Shown: positions 9,577 to 18,816, numbered from the stretch's first letter. The stretch is 42,636 nucleotides of DNA from Sterolibacterium sp. (GCA_018061005.1 JAGOVA010000021.1:1-42636); one strand, 5' to 3'. The notes: generated from the sequence alone by a model not told the origin. Program-made: numbers and translations.

Positions 9577-10551
9577 GTGAGTCGAATCAGTGAGTCGATC
9601 AAGTCGCTGAGTTTTTCGCTACGCGAAAAGCTCATGAAAGTGCGATTTCAGGAAGGCTGGGTGGCGGTGAATTTTCACGGTGATGCGCTGTCGGTCGCGC
9701 ACGTCCGGCGTCGTCCTGGCCACAAGCCCGAGGTGCTGATGTTGCGCTCCGAGCCGAGCCCTTCGGGCTTGCAGCCCGGTTTGCGTGGCCTGACCCGTGA
9801 GTTTGGCCTGAACCAATGCCGCTGCAATCAGTTGCTGAATGTAGGGGAATACCAGTTTTTGCAGGTCGAGTTGCCATCGGTGTCACCTGAAGAGCTGAAG
9901 GATGCTGCGCGCTGGCATGTCAAGGACATGGTTAGCTACGAAGTCGAGTCGATGACCATGGATGTGCTGGAAGTCCCGGTGCTGGCCGGGCGGACTGGGC
10001 GTGGTCATCAGGGCTTTGTGGTGGCGGCGGATGACGGCCTGATTGCCGAACAGATGGCTGCTTTCAATTCGGCCGACGCGATGCTGGAAGCGATCGATAT
10101 TCCCGAAATGGCGTTGCGTAATGTGGCCGCCTTGTTCGAGGAGCCGGAACGTGGCCTGGCGATGCTGGCGTTTGATGAAGAGCGGATTACCTTGATCTTT
10201 ACCTTTCATGGCGAGTTGTATGCCGTGCGTCAGATCGAGATTCCACGCAGCAAGCTGGAGCAGTCGGAGGGCGAGTGGCGGCGGCAGATGTTTGACCGCA
10301 TCGGCCTGGAAACCCAGCGCTCGCTGGATAACTTCGAGCGTTTGCACAGCCATATCAGCGTCTCCCGGTTGCTGTTGTCGCCCTTGCCGACCGTGCCTGG
10401 GCTGATGGATTACATGCGGGAATATATTTCCCTGCCGGTGGCAGAAGTTGATCTGGCCGAAGTGCTGGATATTTCGCTGGTTCCCGAGTTGGCTCAGCCG
10501 GGGCGGCAGGCTACCTGTCTCAAGCTGCTGGGCGCGGCATTGCGCGATTGA
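9577..10551 (+). CDS. mshI: MSHA biogenesis protein MshI (PilM-like)
   Basis: A 324-residue protein resembling MshI, the MSHA counterpart of the actin-like PilM proteins that dock the inner-membrane alignment complex. Support comes from the N-terminal GWVAVNFHGDALSVAHVRR, the central LPSVSPEELKDAARWHVKDM segment typical of MshI/PilM, and its position as first gene of an I-(pilN-like)-J-K-L-M-N set. No signal peptide or membrane segment is evident, so it should be cytoplasmic. GTG 9577 is the first possible start, since an in-frame stop lies at 9556; ATG 9634 is a shorter alternative. Confidence 0.85.
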   Translation: MSRISESIKSLSFSLREKLMKVRFQEGWVAVNFHGDALSVAHVRRRPGHKPEVLMLRSEPSPSGLQPGLRGLTREFGLNQCRCNQLLNVGEYQFLQVELPSVSPEELKDAARWHVKDMVSYEVESMTMDVLEVPVLAGRTGRGHQGFVVAADDGLIAEQMAAFNSADAMLEAIDIPEMALRNVAALFEEPERGLAMLAFDEERITLIFTFHGELYAVRQIEIPRSKLEQSEGEWRRQMFDRIGLETQRSLDNFERLHSHISVSRLLLSPLPTVPGLMDYMREYISLPVAEVDLAEVLDISLVPELAQPGRQATCLKLLGAALRD

Positions 10552-10688
10552 CGGCCATGACTTTGAAGAACTCATTCCAGAACACGAAAGCCCTGTCGGT
10601 GACATTTATTTCCACCCCCAACTCCTTGTCTTATGGGCAAGGGGCGGTTTTTGAGTCGCGCTCGCGGCTTTCACGTTAAGGGGGCGAC

Positions 10689-11468
10689 ATGGCACAACAG
10701 ATCAATCTGATTAACCCGGCACTGCGGAAAAAGCGTGATTTGCTGACCGCCATGCCGCTGGCGATGGCGACGGCAGCGATGCTGGTTTTGCTGGGGGCAG
10801 GGAGCTTTTGGGTGACCCAGCAGGCCAATACGGTGCAGGCCGAGGCCGACAAACGCGCGGCTGACTTGAAAGGCGCGCAGGATCGTCTGGCCGAACTGGG
10901 CAAGATCGTGGCTGAATCCAAGCCGGACCCGAAACTGGCGGAAGAGCTGGAAAATGCCCGCATCATGCTGACTTTGCGTGAGGATATCGTGGCTGCTGTG
11001 GAGGGTGGAGCGTTTGGCAAGAACCCCGGCTTTTCGGGTTTCATGCAGGGCTTTACCCGGCAGGTTCCGCGTGATCTCTGGCTGACGGGTTTCATGCTGC
11101 GCCCGGGGGGCGATGGCATGGAAATTCATGGCCGCATGTTGAATCCCGCTGATCTGCCTGCGTTTGTCCGGCGTCTGGGCGCGGAGCCGGTCTTTCAGGG
11201 TTTGGGCTTTTCTTCGCTGATTATAGACCGCCCGCCACCTACGCCGGTCGTGGCCAAGCCTGTGGCGGTGGTAGCACCGGTGGCAACATCGGCTCCAGCA
11301 GCGGCGCGCCCGGTTGCGGGCAAGCCTGCTGCACCAGTGGCTCCGGTGGCTCCGGCGGTTGCAGCAGAATCTGTGCTCAAGGAATCACCTTATGTTGAAT
11401 TCATTTTGCGTTCCAAGCTCAAAGAGAGCGAAGGCGCCGCAGCCAAAGCGGCGGAGGCCAAACGATGA
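10689..11468 (+). CDS. PilN-like MSHA biogenesis protein
   Basis: A 259-residue bitopic membrane protein. It starts with MAQQINLINPALRKKRD, the hallmark opening of PilN-type proteins (the INL(Y/I)NP motif bound by PilM), followed by one membrane helix at about residues 20-40 and a periplasmic domain. The tail is an Ala/Pro/Val-rich linker (about residues 183-225) ending in a charged helix. AAGGGGGCG sits ahead of the ATG. This gene is called mshI1 or mshI2 in some MSHA loci. With MshJ it should form the PilN/PilO-type inner-membrane scaffold. Confidence 0.82.
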   Translation: MAQQINLINPALRKKRDLLTAMPLAMATAAMLVLLGAGSFWVTQQANTVQAEADKRAADLKGAQDRLAELGKIVAESKPDPKLAEELENARIMLTLREDIVAAVEGGAFGKNPGFSGFMQGFTRQVPRDLWLTGFMLRPGGDGMEIHGRMLNPADLPAFVRRLGAEPVFQGLGFSSLIIDRPPPTPVVAKPVAVVAPVATSAPAAARPVAGKPAAPVAPVAPAVAAESVLKESPYVEFILRSKLKESEGAAAKAAEAKR

Positions 11469-12211
11469 ATGAAAAATTGCAGGAGCTTGTCGAACGTTTC
11501 AATGTGCTTACGCTGCGCGAGCGTGGGATCATTGCCGGTGCCGTGTTGCTGGGTGGCGTGGTGGTGGGCGATCTGATCCTGATCGAGCCGCAGTTGAACC
11601 GCAAGGCCACGCAGACCAAGCGTATTGTTCAGACCAAAAATGACATGGCGGCAGCCGAGTCGCAGATTGCCGTGTTGCAGGCGCAGGTCAAAGACCCGGA
11701 TGCCAATAACCGCGCTGCCTTGCAGGATATCCGCAAGAATATGGCAGCCGTGGATCTGCGTTTGCAGAACATCCAGGAAAGCCTCGTTCCGCCTGAAAAA
11801 ATGCAGGGCTTTCTGGAAAATCTGCTGTCGAAAAACTCGCGTTTGAGTTTGCTGGCTTTGCATACTTTGCCGGTTGTGCCGCTGGTCAGCCAGGTTGCCA
11901 AAACGAAGCCTGATGGCAAGGACACGGGCAAGTCGGCTTCAGCTGCGGCCTCTGGCCCGGGAGATGCAACCATCGTCAAAACGCCGGTCGCGCATGACAA
12001 CGCGCCGGGCAACAATATCTATAAACACGCCATCGAAATCCGGATTGCAGGGAGTTATCCTGAGCTGACGCAATATCTGGCGCAGTTGGAAAAGATGCCG
12101 CAGCGTATTCTTTGGGAGCGGGCGGAACTGAAAGTCGAGAAGTTTCCGCGCAGTGTGCTGACCGTAACGGTATACACTTTGAGTCTGGATAAACAATGGC
12201 TGACCGTTTGA
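11465..12211 (+). CDS. mshJ: MSHA biogenesis protein MshJ (PilO-like)
   Basis: A 248-residue protein with a short cytoplasmic N terminus, one membrane helix (about residues 19-37, IIAGAVLLGGVVVGDLIL), a coiled coil, and a periplasmic domain ending in PRSVLTVTVYTLSLDKQWLTV, the usual ending of MshJ. Its ATG overlaps the stop of the PilN-like gene (ATGA), implying translational coupling. It is the expected partner of the PilN-like protein in the inner-membrane alignment complex. Confidence 0.85.
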   Translation: MNEKLQELVERFNVLTLRERGIIAGAVLLGGVVVGDLILIEPQLNRKATQTKRIVQTKNDMAAAESQIAVLQAQVKDPDANNRAALQDIRKNMAAVDLRLQNIQESLVPPEKMQGFLENLLSKNSRLSLLALHTLPVVPLVSQVAKTKPDGKDTGKSASAAASGPGDATIVKTPVAHDNAPGNNIYKHAIEIRIAGSYPELTQYLAQLEKMPQRILWERAELKVEKFPRSVLTVTVYTLSLDKQWLTV

Positions 12212-12744
12212 TGAGACTATCTGGTAATGCGGCGCCACTTCTGGCGCGTCCGTTGTTGCGTCCGGCCAGGCTTGCCATGGCGGCCTTGCTGATGCCGATG
12301 TTTATGGCTGCGGTGTGGATGCCCTGCGCGGTTGTGGCCGATGTGGTGGGGGCATCGCCGATTGTTTCAACCGGTGCTGACCCAACCCGCCCGCCGCCAT
12401 CCTTGCTAGCCCCTGTGGATGATGCTCCGGCGCAGGCAGGTGAAGTGCAGGCCAGCGGTTTGCAAACCATCATCCGGCGTGCAGGAGCCAAGCCGGTGGC
12501 CATCATCAACGGCGAACACGTCGTGCTGGGTGGCAAGGTGGGCGATGCGCGGCTGGTGAGCCTCGGTGAAACCGAAGCCGTTTTGCAAGGCCCCAACGGC
12601 AAGGAAGTCCTGCGGATGACTCCGGGCGTGGACATCAGACCTGTCGTTGCGCCACTACCCCCGCGCCCTGCAAAAATCAAGGCGTCAAAAAAGAAGAAGG
12701 CCAAGGCAAGCAAGGCCAAACCCAAATCGACTGAGACTGAGTGA
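12196..12744 (+). CDS. mshK: MSHA biogenesis protein MshK
   Basis: A 182-residue protein that overlaps mshJ by 16 bp. It has a hydrophobic segment at about residues 26-48 (signal or anchor), then a periplasmic part with DPTRPP near its start and the LQTIIRRAGAKPVAIINGEHVVLGGKVGDARLVSL core characteristic of MshK, a functional analogue of PilP lipoproteins that links the inner-membrane complex to the secretin. The C terminus is a very basic Lys/Ala tail (KASKKKKAKASKAKPK), unusual for a periplasmic protein. Confidence 0.82.
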   Translation: MADRLMRLSGNAAPLLARPLLRPARLAMAALLMPMFMAAVWMPCAVVADVVGASPIVSTGADPTRPPPSLLAPVDDAPAQAGEVQASGLQTIIRRAGAKPVAIINGEHVVLGGKVGDARLVSLGETEAVLQGPNGKEVLRMTPGVDIRPVVAPLPPRPAKIKASKKKKAKASKAKPKSTETE

Positions 12745-12751
12745 CTCTGCC

Positions 12752-14545
12752 ATGACCGATTTCGCATTTTCCTGCTACTCCCTGGCGACCCGGATTCGTC
12801 GCGCTGGTTCGCTGGGCGTGACCACCTGCTTGCTGCTGACGGGTTGTTCCTTACCGCTGGTCAAGCACGGTGACCTCAATAAACGGGTCAATAACGATCT
12901 TGCCCGTGCGGCCGCCGAGCGCAAGGCACCGGGTGCGGGCATCGATGCCGCGCTGATGCCGCCTTTGCAGGTCGAGGAACCCAAGCTGAAAACCGATGCA
13001 GAGAAACGCTTCGATCTTTCCGTGATGGGTGCGCCGGCATCGCAGGTGTTTATGGCGCTGGTGACGGGAACCCGTTACAACATGCTGTTGCCGCCGGAAC
13101 TGTCTGGCACGATCAGCGTCAAGCTCAAGGACGTGACGATCAAGGAAGCGCTCGACACGATACGCGAGCTCTACGGTTACGAGTACAAGATTCAGGGTAA
13201 CCGTATTTTCATTCAGACCAATACGCTGCAGTCGCGTGTGTTCCAGATCAATTATCTGGCCGGTCGCCGTCAGGGCGCGAGCAATCTGCGCGTGACATCT
13301 TCTTCGCTGGGGTCTTCAGGGAGTGGTTCTACAGGGGGTAGTACGGGTGGAGCCACCGCGCCGACGCCTGCTGCACCGGCAACCCCCGCCGCACCGGGGG
13401 CTCCGGCGGGCGCAACGGGCTCCATGGGCGATGCCAGCCGCGTGAATACCACTTCCGATGCCGATTTCTGGCGTGATCTGAGCGGTGCGCTGAAGTCCAT
13501 TGTGGGCGATACCGAAGGGCGGAGCGTGATTGTCAATGCCATGTCGGGGGTGGTGGTGGTGCGCGCCTTGCCGAACGAGATGCGGAATGTCGAGAATTAT
13601 CTGAAAGCCACGCAGATGGTGGTTGAGCGTCAGGTCATGCTGGAAGCCAAGATTGTGGCGGTCACGCTGTCCAATGGCGCGCAGTCGGGTGTGAATTGGT
13701 CGGTTTTCAATTCGATCAACAATGGCCGCACGATGGGTGGGGTGTTGTCGACCAATGCCAATCTGACCACATCGGGTGCGATGAAGGCGGCTGGCACGGC
13801 ATTGACCATCACGCCGGGCAAAAACGGCTCTGCTGTGGCGGATGCGCTGTCGGGGGGCTTTGTGGGACTGGCTTTCCAGACGGCCAATTTTGCGGCATTG
13901 CTCAATTTCCTCGAAACCCAGGGGGACGTGTCCGTGCTGTCTAGCCCGCGGATTGCGACGCTCAACAACCAGAAAGCCTTGCTCAAGGTGGGCACGGACG
14001 ACATGTTTGTGGTGAATGTTTCGGGGGGTACTTCAGGTACATCCGCCGTGCAGGGTACGGCACCGACGGTGACCTTGCGGCCGTTCTTCTCGGGCATTTC
14101 GCTGGATGTCACGCCGCAGATTGACGATGAAGGCAACATCATCCTGCATGTGCACCCGGCGGTGAGCCAGGTGACTGAAGTGGAAAAAGTGGTCGATCTG
14201 GGCACCAATGGTGGTATTTTTAAGCTGCCGTTGCCTTCCAGTGAAATCAACGAAACCGATAGCATCGTGCGGGTACAGAATGGCAACATCGTGGCGATTG
14301 GCGGCTTGATGAAGCAGCAGCAGGCCAGCAATCGTTCGCAGTTGCCGGGGGTGGGCGAGTCGCCGCTCGGGTTCCTGTTTGGCCAGCGCAATGCCAGTGT
14401 CAGCAAAACTGAAATGGTGATCCTGATCAAGCCGACCATTATCAGTAGCGACAAAGACTGGCAGCCGGATCTGCAGGGCGTGCGTGACAGCTTCCCTGAA
14501 TACGAGCTGGGCAAGGCACGCCAGGCGGCGCGCAGCGCGCAATAA
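12752..14545 (+). CDS. mshL: MSHA secretin MshL (outer-membrane lipoprotein)
   Basis: A 597-residue type II/IV secretin, the outer-membrane gate through which the pilus exits. The start at ATG 12752 is chosen because it gives a signal peptide with lipobox LLTGC (Cys32); the frame is open upstream but that part overlaps mshK. An STN-type domain (about residues 85-160) precedes a Gly/Ser/Thr/Pro/Ala-rich linker (about residues 185-230), then the secretin core: VERQVMLEAKIVAVTLSNG, VLSSPRIATLNNQKALLKVG and the closing SKTEMVILIKPTII. The stop of mshK is only 7 bp upstream. Confidence 0.92.
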   Translation: MTDFAFSCYSLATRIRRAGSLGVTTCLLLTGCSLPLVKHGDLNKRVNNDLARAAAERKAPGAGIDAALMPPLQVEEPKLKTDAEKRFDLSVMGAPASQVFMALVTGTRYNMLLPPELSGTISVKLKDVTIKEALDTIRELYGYEYKIQGNRIFIQTNTLQSRVFQINYLAGRRQGASNLRVTSSSLGSSGSGSTGGSTGGATAPTPAAPATPAAPGAPAGATGSMGDASRVNTTSDADFWRDLSGALKSIVGDTEGRSVIVNAMSGVVVVRALPNEMRNVENYLKATQMVVERQVMLEAKIVAVTLSNGAQSGVNWSVFNSINNGRTMGGVLSTNANLTTSGAMKAAGTALTITPGKNGSAVADALSGGFVGLAFQTANFAALLNFLETQGDVSVLSSPRIATLNNQKALLKVGTDDMFVVNVSGGTSGTSAVQGTAPTVTLRPFFSGISLDVTPQIDDEGNIILHVHPAVSQVTEVEKVVDLGTNGGIFKLPLPSSEINETDSIVRVQNGNIVAIGGLMKQQQASNRSQLPGVGESPLGFLFGQRNASVSKTEMVILIKPTIISSDKDWQPDLQGVRDSFPEYELGKARQAARSAQ

Positions 14546-14608
14546 AAAACCGGAGCGGAGCGGCACGGGTGGGTATGAATCTGGATTCGGATACTGGGGT
14601 GGCCTGAT

Positions 14609-15445
14609 TTGTATCTCGCGCACTTCGGCCTGACCGAGCGTCCTTTCGGGATTACGCCGGATACCAGTTTCATTTATTCCGCCGCCGCGCATCAGGCTGC
14701 GCTCAATACCCTGCTGATCGGCCTGGGCAGCGGTGAGGGGTTCATCAAGATCACGGGTGAGGTCGGCACCGGCAAAACTTTGCTGTGTCGGCGTTTTCTT
14801 TCCAGTTTGGGGGGCGACTATTTCACGCTGTACATCCCCAATCCATCCATCGCGCCCATTCCGTTGCTGCTGGCAGTGGCCGAAGAACTGGGGCTGAAGC
14901 TGGAGGCTGACGAGTCACAGTTTCAGTTGGTCAAGCATATCAATCGACGCTTGCTTGATCTTTCGAAAGAAGGCAAAACGGTGGTTTGCTGTGTGGATGA
15001 GGCGCAGGCCGCGCCACTGGAAAGCCTGGAAGCCCTGCGCCTGCTGTCGAATCTTGAAACTGAAAAACACAAGCTCATCCATGTGGTGTTGTTTGGCCAG
15101 CCCGAGCTGGATCGCAATCTGTCCGATCCTTCGGTGCGCCAATTGCAGCAGCGGATTGCTTTCCACTATCACTTGCCTTCGCTGCACTGGGATGAATTTG
15201 AGCACTATTTGAGCCATCGCCTCAAGATTGCCGGGCATCATGGCATGCCGCTGTTTTCACAGGGAGCGGCGCGGCGGTTGTTCAAATACTCCAGGGGTGT
15301 GCCACGGCTGGTGAATATTCTGGCCAATAAATCCTTGCTGGCGGCGTTTGGCGAAGGCAAACCTATTGTCAAGCCACGCCATGTCACGGCCGCTGCACGC
15401 GATACCGAGGGCGTCAAGCCGGGCTGGTTTGGCTGGCTGGGTTGA
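14609..15445 (+). CDS. mshM: MSHA biogenesis ATPase MshM (ExeA-like AAA)
   Basis: A 278-residue AAA ATPase of the ExeA/GspA family. It opens with YLAHFGLTERPFGITPDT, the fingerprint of the group, with Walker A GEVGTGKT (residues 50-57), Walker B VVCCVDEAQ (Asp130-Glu131), and a C-terminal GVPRLVNILANKSLLAAF sensor region. The start must be the TTG at 14609: an in-frame stop at 14576 leaves no ATG or GTG, and the next Met is far inside the domain. In ExeA the ATPase helps insert the secretin into peptidoglycan, but this copy ends before a peptidoglycan-binding domain. Confidence 0.9.
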   Translation: MYLAHFGLTERPFGITPDTSFIYSAAAHQAALNTLLIGLGSGEGFIKITGEVGTGKTLLCRRFLSSLGGDYFTLYIPNPSIAPIPLLLAVAEELGLKLEADESQFQLVKHINRRLLDLSKEGKTVVCCVDEAQAAPLESLEALRLLSNLETEKHKLIHVVLFGQPELDRNLSDPSVRQLQQRIAFHYHLPSLHWDEFEHYLSHRLKIAGHHGMPLFSQGAARRLFKYSRGVPRLVNILANKSLLAAFGEGKPIVKPRHVTAAARDTEGVKPGWFGWLG

Positions 15446-15538
15446 TTTAACGCGCATGGCTGCCCGTTATCTTGCTCGTTATGTTGGCCGCTATGCCCAG
15501 CCCGCTTGTCCGTTAATCATCCATAAGCAGAGAGTCCG

Positions 15539-16897
15539 ATGAGCCTCATCAATACGATGTTGCGCGACCTGAATACGCGCCATGCCGCCGAGGTGGGCTC
15601 CGGCCTGCCGGAAGATGTTCGCCCTTTGCCGATGGCGAGTCGTCTGGCTCGCGCGGGGCGGTGGCATCTGCCGGGATGGGCGTTGCTGGTGGTCGGCGGA
15701 CTGTGCTTGGTGGCGGGCAGTGTCACGCTGCTGCCCCCAGGTTTTCTGCAGGGCGGGCAGGCGACACCCCAGGTTGTGCCGTTGCCGCCGGTGGCTGAGT
15801 CTGAGGCAACGACAGCATCGGCAGCATCGCCGCCTGTGGCAGGTGTGGCGGGTGAGGCAGGTGCGGCGGGTGCGGTAGATAAAGCAGGTACGCCGCTCGC
15901 CGCCGCGCTCGCCACTGCGCCGGTTTCTGCCGGGGAAACGCCGCATCATGCTACATCGGCTTCCAGGCTGGGCGAGTTGCCGCCTTTGCCGAGTTTGGCG
16001 AGTGTGTTGCCGCTGGCACCGCCGCGTGAGCTCAAAACGAAGAACAAAGGCGAGCGTGCTTCTGCCTTTTTTGGCCTCAGGCTGGATGAGTTGTTGACCT
16101 TTGCGCCTGAACGCGCGGCCGGTGCGGGTTCGACGGAGGCCGCGAAGAAACCCGAATCGGCGCAGACGAATACAAATACGGCAAGCAGCCCGGAGCCACA
16201 GGTTGTGCTCACCCGCAAGGAGAGGGCCGAGCCGGGCGGGCGGGGGAGCGGTAGCAGTGCCGGTAGTGTCAGCGGTGCCAGTGGTGCAGCTGCGGGTGAA
16301 AAGATTGAGAAAATCGAAAAGATTGAAAAGATCGACCATGCTGAACGGGGTGACGATCATTTTCGCAATGGTGTGCTGGCGTACCGGCAAGGTCGCTTGA
16401 ACGAGGCGGTCAGCCAGATTCAAGCGAGCCTGCGTGAAAATCCACAGCGTATCGAGACACGTCAGGCTTTGTTGGTCATTTTTGTTGAACAGCAGCGTTA
16501 CGATGATGCGTTGGCGCTGCTGCGCGCCGGGCTGGATCTGATGCCCGCGCAGATCGGCTGGGCGATGGCGATGGCGCGTATTCAGGTTGAGCGTGGTCAT
16601 CCGGCGGAGGCCTGGGCTATGCTGGAAAAATACCAGGCGATCGGTGAGCGGAATGCGGATTACCAGGGTTTTGCTGCGGTGTTGCTGCAGCATCTCAATA
16701 AATCGCATGAAGCCGTGCCGCGTTACAAGGCGGCCTTGCGTCTGCGCCCGCGCGAAGGGCGCTGGTGGTATGCGTTGGGGGTTGCGCTGGAGGCGGACAA
16801 GCAGCCTGCCGAAGCGCTGGATGCGTACCGCCAGGCGCAATCGTTGGGCGGCCTGACTTCCGCCATGAGTGAAACGCTGGAAAGCAAGCTGCGCTGA
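15539..16897 (+). CDS. mshN: MSHA biogenesis protein MshN (membrane-anchored TPR protein)
   Basis: A 452-residue protein opening with MSLINTMLRDLNTR, the MshN signature, followed by a membrane helix at about residues 42-65, a long Ala/Pro/Gly-rich linker, a short repeated EKIEKIEKIEKID segment, and TPRs at about residues 265-450 (NGVLAYRQGRLNEAV and ALGVALEADKQPAEALDAYR). It is the last msh gene here: comF follows on the opposite strand after 32 bp, so mshE and mshG, which usually follow mshN, are missing at this place. Confidence 0.88.
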   Translation: MSLINTMLRDLNTRHAAEVGSGLPEDVRPLPMASRLARAGRWHLPGWALLVVGGLCLVAGSVTLLPPGFLQGGQATPQVVPLPPVAESEATTASAASPPVAGVAGEAGAAGAVDKAGTPLAAALATAPVSAGETPHHATSASRLGELPPLPSLASVLPLAPPRELKTKNKGERASAFFGLRLDELLTFAPERAAGAGSTEAAKKPESAQTNTNTASSPEPQVVLTRKERAEPGGRGSGSSAGSVSGASGAAAGEKIEKIEKIEKIDHAERGDDHFRNGVLAYRQGRLNEAVSQIQASLRENPQRIETRQALLVIFVEQQRYDDALALLRAGLDLMPAQIGWAMAMARIQVERGHPAEAWAMLEKYQAIGERNADYQGFAAVLLQHLNKSHEAVPRYKAALRLRPREGRWWYALGVALEADKQPAEALDAYRQAQSLGGLTSAMSETLESKLR

Positions 16898-16929
16898 CGG
16901 CAAGTATCAGGAATCGTTGCGGGCTCAGG

Positions 16930-17643
16930 TTAGTCACGCAATGCGCGTGCGTAGACCCAGTTGCTGACGCGTGCCGCGCCGTGTTTTTTGAGGGTGCGCG
17001 CAAATTCGTTGAGGCTGCTGCCGGTGGTCATCACGTCATCAATCACGAGGATGTGCTTTCCCGCCAGATTCAGTGAACATTCAAAGGCACCACGGATGTT
17101 TTTGTGTCGTTCTTTCCAGGGCAGGCGTGCCTGGGGTGGTGTGTGGATTGTTCTGGCATAGCCGGAGGTATGGAGCGGCAAATGGAGTTGCTGCGCCAGT
17201 GGCCGGGCAATTTCCACTGCCTGATTGAATCCGCGTTCGGCCAGACGCTGGCTGGATAGCGGCAGCGCCATTAGCAAATCGGCTTTGGGGATGGCTGCGG
17301 GGGGTGATTGCAGCATGGCTTGCGCGCAGCAGCGCGCTACGGCCAGTGTGTGCTGGTATTTGAGGGCTTGCACCAGACGATCGACTGGGAAACCGTAGCG
17401 GTAGCGGGCGGTGGTCGCGTCAAAATATGGCGGTGATTTCAGGCAGGCTCCGCATACGCTGCCAGCGGGGGTGGGCAACGCGCAGATGGGGCAGTTCGGG
17501 GCGGGCAGGACAGGCAGTTCGCTCGTGCAGGCCGCGCATAGCAGCGCGCTGCCTGCGGGTGCGGCGCAAAGAAAGCAGTCCTGTGGCAGCAGCCGGTTGC
17601 GGGTGGCGATCAGAGTTTGGCGTGCTTGAGTTAGAATGTTCAT
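16930..17643 (-). CDS. comF: ComF-family phosphoribosyltransferase-like protein
   Basis: A 237-residue ComF/GntX protein. Four CxxC pairs near the N terminus (Cys23/26, 36/39, 51/54, 64/67) form the zinc-binding part. The C-terminal half is a type I phosphoribosyltransferase-like fold with the PRPP-loop motif ILVIDDVMTTGSS near residue 200. ComF proteins act in DNA uptake during natural transformation. It is transcribed away from bioB, and its neighbour order (comF, bioC-type methyltransferase) is common in betaproteobacteria. Confidence 0.92.
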   Translation of the reverse strand: MNILTQARQTLIATRNRLLPQDCFLCAAPAGSALLCAACTSELPVLPAPNCPICALPTPAGSVCGACLKSPPYFDATTARYRYGFPVDRLVQALKYQHTLAVARCCAQAMLQSPPAAIPKADLLMALPLSSQRLAERGFNQAVEIARPLAQQLHLPLHTSGYARTIHTPPQARLPWKERHKNIRGAFECSLNLAGKHILVIDDVMTTGSSLNEFARTLKKHGAARVSNWVYARALRD

Positions 17644-17670
17644 CCTGGTTTCAGGCCAAGTTTTTCATTG

Positions 17671-17704
17671 CGTGCGTGTTCGTGCGCGTTCGTGCGTGTT
17701 CGTG
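17671..17704. repeat. 10-bp tandem repeat CGTGCGTGTT, about 3.4 copies
   Basis: Units CGTGCGTGTT (17671), CGTGCGCGTT (17681), CGTGCGTGTT (17691) and a partial CGTG (17701) sit head to tail in the comF-bioB intergenic region. The 10-bp period, close to one helix turn, would put each copy on the same DNA face. There are no spacers, so this is not a CRISPR. Confidence 0.8.
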
Positions 17705-17712
17705 TCTGCCTG

Positions 17713-17730
17713 CCTTTTCTTATGAAAAGG
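17713..17730. promoter_or_regulatory. Perfect palindrome CCTTTTC-TTAT-GAAAAGG between comF and bioB
   Basis: Two 7-bp arms (17713-17719 and 17724-17730) flank a 4-bp centre, 68 bp before the bioB start. An AT-rich stretch (ATTTTAAAA, 17741-17749) follows and could hold the bioB -10 region. The position suits an operator for the divergent genes. The bases do not resemble the E. coli BirA operator, so the regulator is unknown. Confidence 0.4.
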
Positions 17731-17798
17731 TGGCTGGGCGATTTTAAAACCAGCTCGCCTCGCACGGGTTCACTTCCTACCTTTTCCCTGTATCCTCC

Positions 17799-18791
17799 AT
17801 GAGCGTTTCTACTACCCAAGCTGCCACTTCGAAAGCCGCTACCTGCGTGCCCGCACCCGCCCCGATCTGGACGCGGGTTGAGATCGAAGCCCTGTTCGCG
17901 TTGCCGTTCAACGATCTGTTGTATCGCGCCCAGCAGGTGCATCGTGCGCATTTTGATGCCAACGCCATCCAGCGTTCGACGCTGTTGTCAATCAAGACCG
18001 GCGGCTGTTCTGAAGATTGCGGTTATTGTTCGCAGTCGGCGCGTTACCAAGGGGAAGTGGAGCGCGAAGCCCTGCTGCCGCTCGATGAGGTCGTGTCTGC
18101 GGCGCAGGCCGCCAAGGCCAAAGGGGCAACGCGATTCTGCATGGGGGCGGCCTGGCGTGGGCCGAAGAACAAGGATCTGGGGGCGGTCAAGGACATGATT
18201 CGTGCGGTCAAGGCGCTCGACATGGAAACCTGCTGCACGCTGGGCATGCTGCAGGAAGGGCAGGCCGAAGAACTGCAGGAAGCCGGGCTGGATTATTACA
18301 ACCACAACCTCGACACTTCGCCTGAGAACTACATCAAGATTGTTTCGACACATACTCAGGCGGATCGTTTTGATACGCTCGACAAGGTGCGGCGTGCGGG
18401 CATCAAGGTGTGCAGCGGCGGAATCGTGGGCATGGGTGAGTCCCGGCGCGGTCGTGCGGATCTGCTGGCCGAACTGGCCAACATGAACCCGCCGCCGGAT
18501 TCCGTGCCGATCAACAACCTCGTCCCCATGCCCGGTACGCCGCTGGAAGATGCCGAACCGCTCGATCCCTTCGAGTTCGTCCGCATCATCGCCTGTGCGC
18601 GTATCCTCATGCCACGGAGCTTTGTACGGCTTTCGGCGGGTCGCCAGGAAATGTCAGATGAATTGCAGGCGTTGTGCTTTCTGGCCGGTGCCAATTCGAT
18701 TTTTTACGGCGACAAACTGCTGACCGCAAGCAATCCCGAAGCAGCACGCGACGAAGCCCTGTTTGATCGCTTGGGGCTGAAGGCAATCTAA
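17799..18791 (+). CDS. bioB: Biotin synthase BioB
   Basis: A 330-residue radical-SAM enzyme that inserts sulfur into dethiobiotin, the last step of biotin synthesis. The radical-SAM cysteines are Cys70, Cys74 and Cys77 ([16 protein letters not shown]). Other family blocks are [60 protein letters not shown] and the C-terminal [17 protein letters not shown]. Length is normal for the family. The bioC gene follows after 25 bp. Confidence 0.98.
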   Translation: MSVSTTQAATSKAATCVPAPAPIWTRVEIEALFALPFNDLLYRAQQVHRAHFDANAIQRSTLLSIKTGGCSEDCGYCSQSARYQGEVEREALLPLDEVVSAAQAAKAKGATRFCMGAAWRGPKNKDLGAVKDMIRAVKALDMETCCTLGMLQEGQAEELQEAGLDYYNHNLDTSPENYIKIVSTHTQADRFDTLDKVRRAGIKVCSGGIVGMGESRRGRADLLAELANMNPPPDSVPINNLVPMPGTPLEDAEPLDPFEFVRIIACARILMPRSFVRLSAGRQEMSDELQALCFLAGANSIFYGDKLLTASNPEAARDEALFDRLGLKAI

Positions 18792-18816
18792 GCCGCAGCC
18801 AGGTTGATTCTTCGCG

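Noticed and set aside
10558-10677. A 39-codon plus-strand frame between mshI and the pilN-like gene
   Set aside because: There is no ribosome site and no recognisable content; a weak CCTTG...CAAGG hairpin lies inside it, so the region is more likely an untranslated spacer.
15491-16903. A 470-codon open frame on the minus strand
   Set aside because: It is antisense to mshN, whose N-terminal signature and TPRs are clear; the minus-strand translation is Arg/Gln-rich low complexity, as expected from a GC-rich shadow.
17671-17704. Possible CRISPR-like array
   Set aside because: The units are 10 bp, contiguous and without spacers.
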